Below are positions 24,827 through 32,739 of a stretch of 64,000 nt of DNA, in pieces; position 1 is the first letter of the stretch, and every line of letters begins with the position of its first letter. The position numbers and the translations under genes are program-made. Under the pieces are notes generated by a model. That model searched no databases. It saw only the letters and a list, made by a program, of their open reading frames with translations, and was not told the origin of the DNA. Origin of the DNA: JBCDBD01 sp039184335 (lineage in GTDB: Bacteria; Bacteroidota; Bacteroidia; Flavobacteriales; Flavobacteriaceae); contig JBCDBD010000003.1 of the NCBI GenBank assembly GCA_039184335.1, positions 62,001-126,000 on the forward strand, given 5' to 3'.

Positions 24827-25591
24827 CTATTGATCGGTTGATCCAAGGCACCACTGTATGGCTCCCAAGAGGTGTTGTTGAAAATCAGGTTCGTCATATG
24901 AAGCTTCGGTATGCCCCCCACCGGTGTAATAGGCACGACCACCATCAAACTTGTGATACCAGGCAATCGGATGGTTCGCTCCGTTGGTTCCCCCTTCATA
25001 GCTGGTCTCGTCTAAATTCAATACAACCGTAATGTTCGGATTTAGGTTCTTGAAATTGTACCATTCGTCATTTCGGATCCATGGATCAACTAGGTGCGCC
25101 GTGGATGGATGTTCTTTTGACATGACCTGAATCTTGGCTCTTCGTACATTGGGGTTGTTGGGATGACTCTCAAAATAACCGCCTACCAATTGGCCATACC
25201 ACTGCCATTCGTATTCCGTATCAGCTGCTGCATGTATGCCTAGAAAACTGCCCCCACCTTTTATATAAGCTTCAAAGGCCGCCTCTTGTTCTTCGTTCAA
25301 GACATTCATGGTTGTGCTCATAAAAATGACCAATAGGTAATTTTTCAAATGATCAATGGTGAAATCATCGGCTGTTTCGGTCTGCAGAACAATGAAATTG
25401 TTTGTACGACCCATACGGCGGAGCGTGGCCACCCCTTTTTCAATGGATTGGTGTCGATACCCCGCTGTCTTACTAAAGACAAGCACCAAATCGGGCACTT
25501 CAAGAGGAGTCACGTCTGATGTTTGCTCTTGGGCATTTATCGGAAGTACCGCACAAAGCAGCAAAAGCACACAGGGTCTAAAGGAATTCAT
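24827..25591 (-). CDS. ThuA-like domain protein, exported
   Basis: A 254-residue protein with a signal peptide (1-21, ending LPINAQ) and a ThuA class-I amidotransferase-like fold. Landmarks are LVFSKTAGYRHQSIEKGV, then VIFMSTTMNVLNEEQEAAFE, GGSFLGIHAAADTEYEWQWY (split here by reading frame context), RNDEWYNFK and the C-terminal GGRAYYTGGGHTEASY. ThuA proteins accompany disaccharide and polysaccharide catabolism in many bacteria, but their reaction is unsettled. It starts 11 bases after the AraC gene stop and precedes the glycoside hydrolase. Confidence 0.93.
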   Translation of the reverse strand: MNSFRPCVLLLLCAVLPINAQEQTSDVTPLEVPDLVLVFSKTAGYRHQSIEKGVATLRRMGRTNNFIVLQTETADDFTIDHLKNYLLVIFMSTTMNVLNEEQEAAFEAYIKGGGSFLGIHAAADTEYEWQWYGQLVGGYFESHPNNPNVRRAKIQVMSKEHPSTAHLVDPWIRNDEWYNFKNLNPNITVVLNLDETSYEGGTNGANHPIAWYHKFDGGRAYYTGGGHTEASYDEPDFQQHLLGAIQWCLGSTDQ

Positions 25592-25602
25592 TTCAAGTCT
25601 TT

Positions 25603-26484
25603 TTAGGTCATGGAAGTTAAATATCTTTTGGGCGTGGTCCCATATTTCTTCTTGAAGGAAGCGATAAAATGACTGGCCGTGCTATAGCCCACTTTTAAGC
25701 CTACTTCATTGACATTATGCTTACCGGTTTCCAACATTTTACGGGCATATTCCATTTTATAGTCGAACAAAAAGCTATAGACAGAGTCGCCATAGAGCTG
25801 TTTGAACCCTTCTTTTAGTTTTTTTAGGCTCAATCCGATTTCTTCAGAAAGTTCGCTAAGAGTAGGTGGCTCCGCCATTCGTGAAATAATGATATCTTTG
25901 GCCAATTTTATTTTTTTCACGTTACTCTCATCGGCCAAAAATGGACATTGTTCCAAATCGGCATCCTCCGTTTTGTTGAAATATAGGGCCATTAGTTCGT
26001 ACCCTTTCGCCCTGAGGTAAAGTTCCCTTATGCCAGCATTTAGGTTATAGCCCATAATTTGGCTCAATACCACTGCAATACTTGGCGATACCGGTTCTTG
26101 GGCATAATACTTCTTTTCTTGGTTCCCAGGGATTAAAAAAGGAATATATGCTGCCTCTTTAGAGAAGAATGAATGGAATTTCCGTATGGACAACACGATG
26201 GACAGCAACCAAGAATTGGGTGAAAGTTCTAAATTCAGTGGTAAGTCTTTTTGGGTATTGTACAACAACAGGGAGTTCTCTTCAGAAACTTCTAGGTTGT
26301 ACCTCCCCTCATTGAACCAGAACCGGGCATTGCCCTTCAAACAAAAGTGAAACTGAATGTAACTACTATCGATTTGCCGCTGTACCCGTTGGCCCTCAAG
26401 AGTCTCATTTTGTACTTTAAGCATGTAAAACCCTTCTTCAATACATATTTCCTCTGCTGAACCTGTAGCGATATTTTTAATCAT
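25603..26484 (-). CDS. AraC family regulator with CP motif, divergent from hemA
   Basis: A 293-residue regulator. The first 170 residues are a cupin-like sensor domain. Residues about 195-290 form the AraC DNA-binding domain: PTLSELSEEIGLSLKKLKEG for the first helix-turn-helix, then YKMEYARKMLE and VGLKVGYSTASHFIASFKKK for the second. The inter-domain segment carries a Cys-Pro pair (EQCPFLADE, C180-P181). The pattern resembles PchR-type regulators of iron and siderophore uptake. The gene is divergent from hemA over a 196-base gap, and also leads a ThuA/glycoside-hydrolase cluster. Heme/iron control and sugar control are both possible. A TATATTTA box at 26561-26568 is a candidate promoter. Confidence 0.9.
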   Translation of the reverse strand: MIKNIATGSAEEICIEEGFYMLKVQNETLEGQRVQRQIDSSYIQFHFCLKGNARFWFNEGRYNLEVSEENSLLLYNTQKDLPLNLELSPNSWLLSIVLSIRKFHSFFSKEAAYIPFLIPGNQEKKYYAQEPVSPSIAVVLSQIMGYNLNAGIRELYLRAKGYELMALYFNKTEDADLEQCPFLADESNVKKIKLAKDIIISRMAEPPTLSELSEEIGLSLKKLKEGFKQLYGDSVYSFLFDYKMEYARKMLETGKHNVNEVGLKVGYSTASHFIASFKKKYGTTPKRYLTSMT

Positions 26485-26663
26485 ATGTTAGTGGATGACA
26501 AAGCTGATTTTCTTATTTATAATGAATCTAAATTGAATGCTTTGATTTCTAAGACTTCAATAAATATAGTGCTTTTGGAAGATTTATCCCAAAAAACGCC
26601 TAGAATGGATTAAAAGCGACATTTTAGGTGCTTCAAGCGTTATTTTTATTGCATTCACACTTT

Positions 26664-26671
26664 TATTTTTG
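26664..26671 (+). promoter_or_regulatory. -7 box TATTTTTG for the heme operon
   Basis: Exact TAnnTTTG box ending nine bases before the hemA ATG at 26681, predicting a leader of about six bases. It overlaps the TTG at 26669 that would otherwise extend the frame by four codons. Confidence 0.6.
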
Positions 26672-26680
26672 CAATGGTCT

Positions 26681-27937
26681 ATGAAAAGTCATCATATTTC
26701 AAAGCACAGTTCATTTTACAGTGTAGGACTGAGTTACAAGAAGGCAGATGCCACCATACGGGGCAAGTTCAATGTTGATGTACCTCATGTCGATGCAATC
26801 ATGTACAAGGCCAAAACGGAAGGCATTGATGGACTTTTGGTCATTTCTACGTGTAACCGTACAGAATTGCACGGTTTCGCCCAACACCCCTTTCAATTGA
26901 TCAAATTACTCTGTGACCACACAACAGGCACTATCGAAGAGTTTCAAGAGGTCGCCTATGTATACAAAAACCATGATGCCATTTCACACCTTTTTAGAGT
27001 AGGCACTGGATTGGACAGCCAGATATTGGGTGACTTTGAGATTATCAGCCAAATCAAGCAAAGTTTTTACCGTTCAAAAAAGCACGGAATGACCAATCCG
27101 TTTATTGAGCGGCTCTGTAATTCGGTGATTCAAGCCAGTAAGCGTATCAAAAATGAAACAGAACTATCATCAGGTGCCACCTCAGTAGCTTTTGCCTCGG
27201 TCAAGTACATTATGAAGAATCTCGCCGATATCCCAGAAAAAAACATTTTGCTTTTTGGTACGGGCAAGATAGGCAGAAACACTTGTGAGAACCTATTAAA
27301 ACATACCCGTAATTCGCACATCACCCTTATCAATCGCACTAAGGAAAAAGCTGAGGCCATTGGCGGTAAATTTCAGTTGTTGGTCAAGGAATATGGTGAC
27401 CTGCCCACTGAAATCAGAAAAGCCGATATATTGATCGTAGCGACCGGTGCACAGTTGCCAACGGTTTCAAAGGCATTGGTACATCCGAAACGGCCCCTTT
27501 TGATCTTAGACCTTTCAGTACCAAAAAATGTCGATGACAATGTCTCTGAACTTGGCAATGTCGACCTGGTGCATCTAGACCAGTTATCACAGATTACTGA
27601 TGAGACCCTTGAAAGACGTAAAAAGTTTGTGCCCAAAGCGGAAGAAATCATCCACGAAGTAAAAAAGGATTTTATCCAATGGCTGGAAACACGAAAATTT
27701 GCCCCTGTCATCAATGCATTGAAAGAAAAGCTAAAAACCATGAAGGAAGAAGAGCTTGATTTTCATGCTAAAAAACTGACGGGCTTCAACCACGAACAAG
27801 CCGATATCATTTCTGACCGGATCATTCAAAAAATCACCAAACAATTTGCCAACCACCTTAAAAAATCAGAAATCGATACTGACGATAGCCTTGAACTCAT
27901 CCAAAAAGTATTTCAATTACAAATTGACCTCCAATGA
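26681..27937 (+). CDS. hemA: Glutamyl-tRNA reductase
   Basis: A 418-residue enzyme that reduces glutamyl-tRNA to glutamate-1-semialdehyde, the first committed step of C5-pathway heme synthesis. The nucleophile is C58 in LLVISTCNRTEL. Next come VGTGLDSQILGDFEI, the NADPH-binding LLFGTGKIGRN and the C-terminal helical dimerisation domain. The ATG at 26681 is used because a -7 box covers the upstream TTG. It is the first gene of the operon, and its last four bases (ATGA) overlap the hemC start. The partner HemL is not in this window. Confidence 0.97.
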   Translation: MKSHHISKHSSFYSVGLSYKKADATIRGKFNVDVPHVDAIMYKAKTEGIDGLLVISTCNRTELHGFAQHPFQLIKLLCDHTTGTIEEFQEVAYVYKNHDAISHLFRVGTGLDSQILGDFEIISQIKQSFYRSKKHGMTNPFIERLCNSVIQASKRIKNETELSSGATSVAFASVKYIMKNLADIPEKNILLFGTGKIGRNTCENLLKHTRNSHITLINRTKEKAEAIGGKFQLLVKEYGDLPTEIRKADILIVATGAQLPTVSKALVHPKRPLLILDLSVPKNVDDNVSELGNVDLVHLDQLSQITDETLERRKKFVPKAEEIIHEVKKDFIQWLETRKFAPVINALKEKLKTMKEEELDFHAKKLTGFNHEQADIISDRIIQKITKQFANHLKKSEIDTDDSLELIQKVFQLQIDLQ

Positions 27938-28857
27938 GCAAGGTCATACGAATCGGCACACGCGATAGCGAATTGGCGCTATGGCAGGCCAAAACCGTAC
28001 AGACCCTGCTCGAAGAATTGGAATACCATACGGTATTAGTGCCTATAAAATCACAGGGGGATATCATTTTGGACAAGCCCTTATACGAGATGGGAGTAAC
28101 CGGTATTTTCACCAAGGTCCTTGATGTTGCCCTATTGAAAGGTCAGATTGATATTGCCGTACACTCCATGAAAGACGTCCCCACCCAGTTGCCCAAGGGC
28201 ATTGTACAAGGGGCGGTCTTGGAACGGGCCATCTCCAATGATGTGCTCGTACACAAAGGCACCGAATTTTTAGATGGCGGGCACGGCACCATCGCCACCG
28301 GTAGCCTACGCAGAAAAGCACAATGGTTGCACAGATATCCAAACCACGCAGTAATCGATTTGCGCGGAAATGTAAACACACGCCTACTAAAGCTTATTCA
28401 AAATGATTGGAACGGGGCCATCTTCGCACAGGCAGGATTGGAGCGTGTGAAGTTATTGCCAAAAGATGCCCTTATTTTAGATTGGATGCTCCCCGCTCCA
28501 GCACAAGGGGCCATGATGGTTGTGGCCCTAGAACAAAATCCCTATTGCGTTGACGCATTGGGCCAACTGAACCATGGCCATACCCAGCTCACCACTTATG
28601 TGGAACGGGAATTTCTTCGCTATTTAGAAGGGGGCTGTACCGCTCCCATAGGTGCTTTGGCTGTAATAAAAGAGGGTACTGTACATTTCAAGGGATGTCT
28701 ATACTCACTTGATGGACAACACAAAATTACCGTCGAAAAAAATACTCCCCTAGAAAAAATAAATGGTTTCGGTGGTTTATGTGCCCAAGAAATTCTGGGC
28801 AGTGGGGGTACTGCTCTTATGAAACAAATCAAAAATGAAATCGGTTCTCTCCACTAA
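27934..28857 (+). CDS. hemC: Hydroxymethylbilane synthase (porphobilinogen deaminase)
   Basis: A 307-residue cytoplasmic enzyme that condenses four porphobilinogens. RIGTRDSELALWQA lies at the N-terminus. The catalytic aspartate is D81 in HSMKDVP. The substrate-binding arginines are in GSLRRKAQ and LRGNVNTR. C235 in EGGCTAPIG anchors the dipyrromethane cofactor. It is translationally coupled to hemA by an ATGA overlap and overlaps hemD by 23 bases. Confidence 0.97.
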   Translation: MSKVIRIGTRDSELALWQAKTVQTLLEELEYHTVLVPIKSQGDIILDKPLYEMGVTGIFTKVLDVALLKGQIDIAVHSMKDVPTQLPKGIVQGAVLERAISNDVLVHKGTEFLDGGHGTIATGSLRRKAQWLHRYPNHAVIDLRGNVNTRLLKLIQNDWNGAIFAQAGLERVKLLPKDALILDWMLPAPAQGAMMVVALEQNPYCVDALGQLNHGHTQLTTYVEREFLRYLEGGCTAPIGALAVIKEGTVHFKGCLYSLDGQHKITVEKNTPLEKINGFGGLCAQEILGSGGTALMKQIKNEIGSLH

Positions 28858-29509
28858 AATCTTGGGGCCATCGCAAAAAGAACTGCTCTTACATGCGGGT
28901 ATTGGTCTAGTGGAATACAATGCCATTACCATTGAGCTTTTGGATGTAGACATCAAAACCAATTTTGATCATTTCGTTTTTACCAGTCAAAATGGGGTCA
29001 AGGCCTTTCTCAACAGCCATAAAGACAAAGATAGCTTCCCATACCTTCAAAAACCGTGTTTCTGTGTGGGTGAAAAGACCAGATCACTGCTTGTAAAAAA
29101 CGGGTTCAACGTTCTGGTTGCTGAGCCAAATGCCCAAACCCTGGCAGGTGTCATCGTACAAAAGTATGGCAAGAAATCATTTCTCTTCTTATCAGGAAAC
29201 CAAAGAAGGGAGGAACTTCCGCAAATTTTAGGTCAAAACAAGGTGCGACTTGAGGAAAAAATGGTCTACCATATCGGATACAACCCTAAACGGTTTGATC
29301 GAAATTTCGATATACTCCTCTTTTTTAGTCCAAGTGCAGTGATCAGTTTTATGGCAAACAATAGCGTACAGAAGGCCAAGGCCTTCTGTATTGGGGAAAC
29401 CACTGCGCAAGAAACAAAAAAATATACCGATAATTATATGATTGCCCGCAAACCAACCATTGAAAATGTATTGGTACAGGTAGTAAAATATGTAAAGACC
29501 CATGATTAA
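28835..29509 (+). CDS. hemD: Uroporphyrinogen-III synthase
   Basis: A 224-residue protein of the divergent HemD family, which cyclises hydroxymethylbilane with ring-D inversion. Evidence is the two-lobe pattern: FDHFVFTSQNGVKAF in lobe one, PCFCVGEKTRSLL and FLSGNQRREELPQIL in lobe two, then FFSPSAVISFM and AFCIGETTAQE. Position between hemC and hemE confirms it. It overlaps hemC by 23 bases and hemE by 8 bases. Confidence 0.94.
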   Translation: MKSVLSTKILGPSQKELLLHAGIGLVEYNAITIELLDVDIKTNFDHFVFTSQNGVKAFLNSHKDKDSFPYLQKPCFCVGEKTRSLLVKNGFNVLVAEPNAQTLAGVIVQKYGKKSFLFLSGNQRREELPQILGQNKVRLEEKMVYHIGYNPKRFDRNFDILLFFSPSAVISFMANNSVQKAKAFCIGETTAQETKKYTDNYMIARKPTIENVLVQVVKYVKTHD

Positions 29510-30527
29510 AAATGACTTGTTCTTAAGAGCGCTTCGAGGGGAACCCGTGGATCGACCCCCTGTATGGATGATGCGTCAGGCCGGCAGATATCTTCCTGAA
29601 TTTATGGAACTTCGTGAAAAGTACGACTTTTTTACCCGCTGTCAAACCCCCGAACTGGCCTCTGAAATCACCGTTCAACCCATTCGTCGTTATGGCATGG
29701 ATGCCGCCATTCTGTTCAGTGATATTCTGGTCATTCCGCAGGCCATGGATATTGAGGTGCAACTCAAAACCAATTTTGGGCCCTATTTACCCAGACCAGT
29801 CCGCTCACAGGCCGATGTCGATAAGGTCATTGTGCCTGATATACAAGACAAACTGGGCTATGTCATGGAAGCTATTACGATGACCAAGGAAAAATTGCAA
29901 GACGAGATTCCCCTTATCGGTTTCGCTGGTTCTCCGTGGACTATTCTCTGTTATTGCGTACAAGGTCAAGGCAGTAAGAATTTTGATTTGGCCAAAGGGT
30001 TTTGCTTCACCCAACCTGAGGCGGCCCATCAACTGTTACAAAAAATTACCGATACGACGATTGCCTATCTAAAGGCCAAGTCAGGAGCAGGTGTCGCAAC
30101 CGTTCAAATTTTTGATTCCTGGGGGGGTATGCTATCCCCCACCGATTATGAAGAGTTTTCATGGCAGTATATACAACAGATTGTAACTGCCCTTAAAGCT
30201 TATATCCCTGTAATCGTTTTTGGCAAAGGATGTTGGTTTGCCTTGGGCGAAATGGCTAAATCTGGTGCTTCAGCTTTGGGTGTTGATTGGACCTGCTCGG
30301 CTAAAACCGCCCGGTATCTGACCGGTGGAAACATCACTTTGCAAGGAAACTTTGACCCTGCACGATTGCTGTCTCCCCCAGAAGACATCAAAAAGATGGT
30401 GCATCAGATGATACGTGAATTTGGCAAGGATCGCTATATTGTCAATTTAGGCCATGGTATTTTGCCCTACATTCCACTGGAAAATGCCAAAGCTTTTATC
30501 GAAGCCGTGAAAACCTATTCTGAATGA
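29502..30527 (+). CDS. hemE: Uroporphyrinogen decarboxylase
   Basis: A 341-residue enzyme that removes four acetate carboxyls from uroporphyrinogen III to give coproporphyrinogen III. Signatures are PPVWMMRQAGRYLPEF, AAILFSDILVIPQAM with the catalytic aspartate, GFAGSPWTILCYCVQG, IFDSWGGMLSP and GNFDPARLLSPPE, then the C-terminal NLGHGILPYIP. The start overlaps hemD by 8 bases and the stop overlaps the next gene by 4. A run of seven G occurs at about 30121-30127. Confidence 0.97.
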   Translation: MIKNDLFLRALRGEPVDRPPVWMMRQAGRYLPEFMELREKYDFFTRCQTPELASEITVQPIRRYGMDAAILFSDILVIPQAMDIEVQLKTNFGPYLPRPVRSQADVDKVIVPDIQDKLGYVMEAITMTKEKLQDEIPLIGFAGSPWTILCYCVQGQGSKNFDLAKGFCFTQPEAAHQLLQKITDTTIAYLKAKSGAGVATVQIFDSWGGMLSPTDYEEFSWQYIQQIVTALKAYIPVIVFGKGCWFALGEMAKSGASALGVDWTCSAKTARYLTGGNITLQGNFDPARLLSPPEDIKKMVHQMIREFGKDRYIVNLGHGILPYIPLENAKAFIEAVKTYSE

Positions 30528-31018
30528 ATATTATCAAGATGCTTCGAAAAGTGAGCCTTAAAAACCTGATACGTTTGTTGGCTCTGGGCATTTACCATCC
30601 ATTGTTCTTGTTGCCTACACTAAAAGCCACTAAGCAATGCGTAACCATGGCCAATCGATATTATGGTCAATTGCACCATCAAAATGGCCCGGCCAATGCC
30701 TTTCGCCATGCTTTATGGAATTTTTTGATTGCCCAAAAATGTACCGAATGGTCCAATAACTCAAAAAAAGTACTTGCCTGGACCAAAAAAATTACCGATT
30801 GGCACGAATATACCTTTTTGAACGATGAATTGGCCCAAAAAATGGACTTCCACAATAATGCAACGGGCCGGTATCTTTTTAAAGCAAATGGCAGTAATTC
30901 GGTATCAAGTGTTATCGCCCAATTGAAAACACTAACCGAAAATTCTATTTTTATTGATGGAAATACCAATGTGGCGCCTTATAAAAACCAACTGGTACAT
31001 ATTATAAAAAACGAATGA
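30524..31018 (+). CDS. DUF6973-like protein of unknown function in the heme operon
   Basis: A 164-residue protein of no established function, tentatively assigned to a DUF6973-like family. After a basic amphipathic or membrane-associating N-terminus (about 8-33, with LIRLLALGIYHPLFLLP) come three polar motifs that look like a metal or hydrolase site: NGPANAFRHALWN (H62, W65, N66), TDWHE (D92, H94, E95) and MDFHNNATGR (D108, H110, N111, R116). No signal-peptide cleavage site is evident, so a cytoplasmic face of the membrane is likely. It is tightly coupled: its ATG overlaps the hemE stop (ATGA) and its stop overlaps the hemF ATG (ATGA), which argues for a role with HemE, HemF or their substrates. 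The family name is uncertain. Confidence 0.8.
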   Translation: MNIIKMLRKVSLKNLIRLLALGIYHPLFLLPTLKATKQCVTMANRYYGQLHHQNGPANAFRHALWNFLIAQKCTEWSNNSKKVLAWTKKITDWHEYTFLNDELAQKMDFHNNATGRYLFKANGSNSVSSVIAQLKTLTENSIFIDGNTNVAPYKNQLVHIIKNE

Positions 31019-31917
31019 AAGACACTTTTTACTCCTATATCGAACGACTTCAAGATACCATTACCACAAAACTGGAAACTATCGATGGCAGTGCCCAGTT
31101 CAAACAAGACCTTTGGAAAAGACAGGAGGGAGGCGGGGGCCGTACCCGTGTCATCGAAAACGGAAGTGTTTTTGAAAAGGGGGGGGTCAATATTTCGGCC
31201 GTACATGGCGCACTGCCCCAAAGCATGCAAGACTATTTTAAGGTGGGCAATGTCGATTTTTTTGCTTGCGGACTCAGCTTGGTCATCCATCCTAAAAACC
31301 CCTTTGTCCCAACAGTGCATGCCAATTGGCGGTATTTTGAAATGTATGATGAAAACGAGAACATTATTGACCAGTGGTTTGGTGGGGGGCAAGACTTGAC
31401 CCCGTATTACCTGTTTGAAGAAGACGCCCGACACTTTCACACCATATGTAAAAAAGTCTGTGATGCGCACCATCTTGACTTTTATGCAGAATACAAAAAA
31501 CGATGTGACAGCTATTTTTGGAACACCCACCGCAATGAGGCAAGAGGTATCGGAGGACTCTTTTTTGATTATTGCAAGGCCAAAGATGGGTTTACCATGC
31601 AAGATTGGTACCACTTTGTCGCCGAGGTTGGTGATGGTTTTTTAGATGCCTACGTTCCCATTGTTCTCAAAAGAAAAGATAAGCCCTACACCCCCCAACA
31701 ACGAGAATGGCAAGAAATTCGAAGGGGGCGTTATGTCGAGTTCAATTTGGTACATGATAAGGGTACCCTGTTTGGGCTGCGGACCAATGGCCGTATCGAA
31801 AGTATACTGATGAGCCTACCCCCACATGTACAATGGAAATATGACCATAATCCCATATCAGGTAGTGAAGAAGCGAAACTGATCGAAGTATTAAAACATC
31901 CTAAGAATTGGGTATAA
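31015..31917 (+). CDS. hemF: Oxygen-dependent coproporphyrinogen-III oxidase
   Basis: A 300-residue HemF, which oxidatively decarboxylates coproporphyrinogen III with O2, pointing to aerobic life. Family blocks are EGGGGRTRVIENG, FFACGLSLVIHPKNPFVPTVH, NWRYFE, WFGGGQDLTPYYL, RNEARGIGGLFFDYC and RRGRYVEFNLVHDKGTLFGL, ending with ESILMSLPP. Its start overlaps the preceding unknown gene by four bases. A run of eight G (31179-31186) in the KGGV codons is an unusual homopolymer in a core gene. The oxygen-independent HemN/HemZ is not in the window. Confidence 0.97.
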   Translation: MKDTFYSYIERLQDTITTKLETIDGSAQFKQDLWKRQEGGGGRTRVIENGSVFEKGGVNISAVHGALPQSMQDYFKVGNVDFFACGLSLVIHPKNPFVPTVHANWRYFEMYDENENIIDQWFGGGQDLTPYYLFEEDARHFHTICKKVCDAHHLDFYAEYKKRCDSYFWNTHRNEARGIGGLFFDYCKAKDGFTMQDWYHFVAEVGDGFLDAYVPIVLKRKDKPYTPQQREWQEIRRGRYVEFNLVHDKGTLFGLRTNGRIESILMSLPPHVQWKYDHNPISGSEEAKLIEVLKHPKNWV

Positions 31918-31921
31918 TCCT

Positions 31922-31929
31922 TAGTTTTG
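31922..31929 (+). promoter_or_regulatory. -7 box TAGTTTTG in the heme operon, four bases before ATG
   Basis: Exact TAnnTTTG box in the 16-base gap after hemF, followed by AACC and the phzF-like ATG at 31934. It suggests a second, leaderless promoter for the 3' part of the operon. Confidence 0.5.
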
Positions 31930-31933
31930 AACC

Positions 31934-32722
31934 ATGAAACTGAAACTCTTTCAAATAGATGCCTTTACGGATCATGTTTTTGGAGGCAACCCTGCTGCTG
32001 TTTGCATTCTCGATAATTGGTTAGAAGCTGACCTGATGCAAAAAATAGCCCAAGAAAACAATTTGGCAGAGACTGCATTTGTCGTACAAAAGAACAGCAC
32101 CTTTGAATTACGATGGTTTACCCCTGAAACTGAAGTTGACCTTTGCGGCCATGCGACGCTAGCGACGGCCTTTGTACTTTTCAATGATTATGGCTACAAC
32201 GAAAATACCATTCAGTTTTATTCTCCAAGAAGCGGGGAGCTCTGGGTTGAAAAGCAGGCGAATGGTTTTATGACCTTAGACTTTCCTACAGACGAGACCG
32301 TGGCGATCCAGAACATTGCCGAATTGGATCGTGCCATTGGGCTTACCCCATTTCAAACCATTAAGGGAAAGACCGATTACCTTTTAATCTATAACTCGCA
32401 GCAAGAAATTGAGGCGATTGCCCCCAATTTTCATCTGCTGGACCAATTGGACTGTAGGGGTGTCATCGTCTCTGCCCAAGGCGACCAAGTTGATTTTGTC
32501 TCCCGGTTCTTTGCCCCCCAATGTGGCATTGCTGAAGACCCGGTAACCGGATCGGCCCATACCACCTTAACCCCGTATTGGGCAAAGGTATTGGGCAAAA
32601 CTAAAATGAAGGCCAAACAGCTTTCGACACGTGGGGGCGATTTGATCTGTGAAGATTTAGGGGAACGGGTGAAGATTTCGGGCAAGGCCGTGCCCTATCT
32701 GTTCGGGGAAATTGAAATTTAG
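31934..32722 (+). CDS. PhzF family isomerase
   Basis: A 262-residue member of the PhzF/diaminopimelate-epimerase fold, related to YddE-type proteins, with two similar halves. Blocks are FQIDAFTDHVFGGNPAAVC with the conserved glycine-rich turn, ENNLAETAFV with the usual catalytic glutamate, EVDLCGHATLATAFV and, in the second half, GIAEDPVTGSAHTTLTPYW. The substrate is unknown; phenazine genes are absent, so the PhzF name indicates only the fold. It sits in the heme operon between hemF and hemB but may have its own promoter. Confidence 0.93.
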   Translation: MKLKLFQIDAFTDHVFGGNPAAVCILDNWLEADLMQKIAQENNLAETAFVVQKNSTFELRWFTPETEVDLCGHATLATAFVLFNDYGYNENTIQFYSPRSGELWVEKQANGFMTLDFPTDETVAIQNIAELDRAIGLTPFQTIKGKTDYLLIYNSQQEIEAIAPNFHLLDQLDCRGVIVSAQGDQVDFVSRFFAPQCGIAEDPVTGSAHTTLTPYWAKVLGKTKMKAKQLSTRGGDLICEDLGERVKISGKAVPYLFGEIEI

Positions 32723-32727
32723 CTTTA
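32720..32727 (+). promoter_or_regulatory. -7-like box TAGCTTTA before hemB
   Basis: One mismatch to TAnnTTTG, overlapping the phzF-like stop codon and 12 bases before the hemB ATG at 32740. Confidence 0.35.
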
Positions 32728-32739
32728 AACTGGAAAAAC

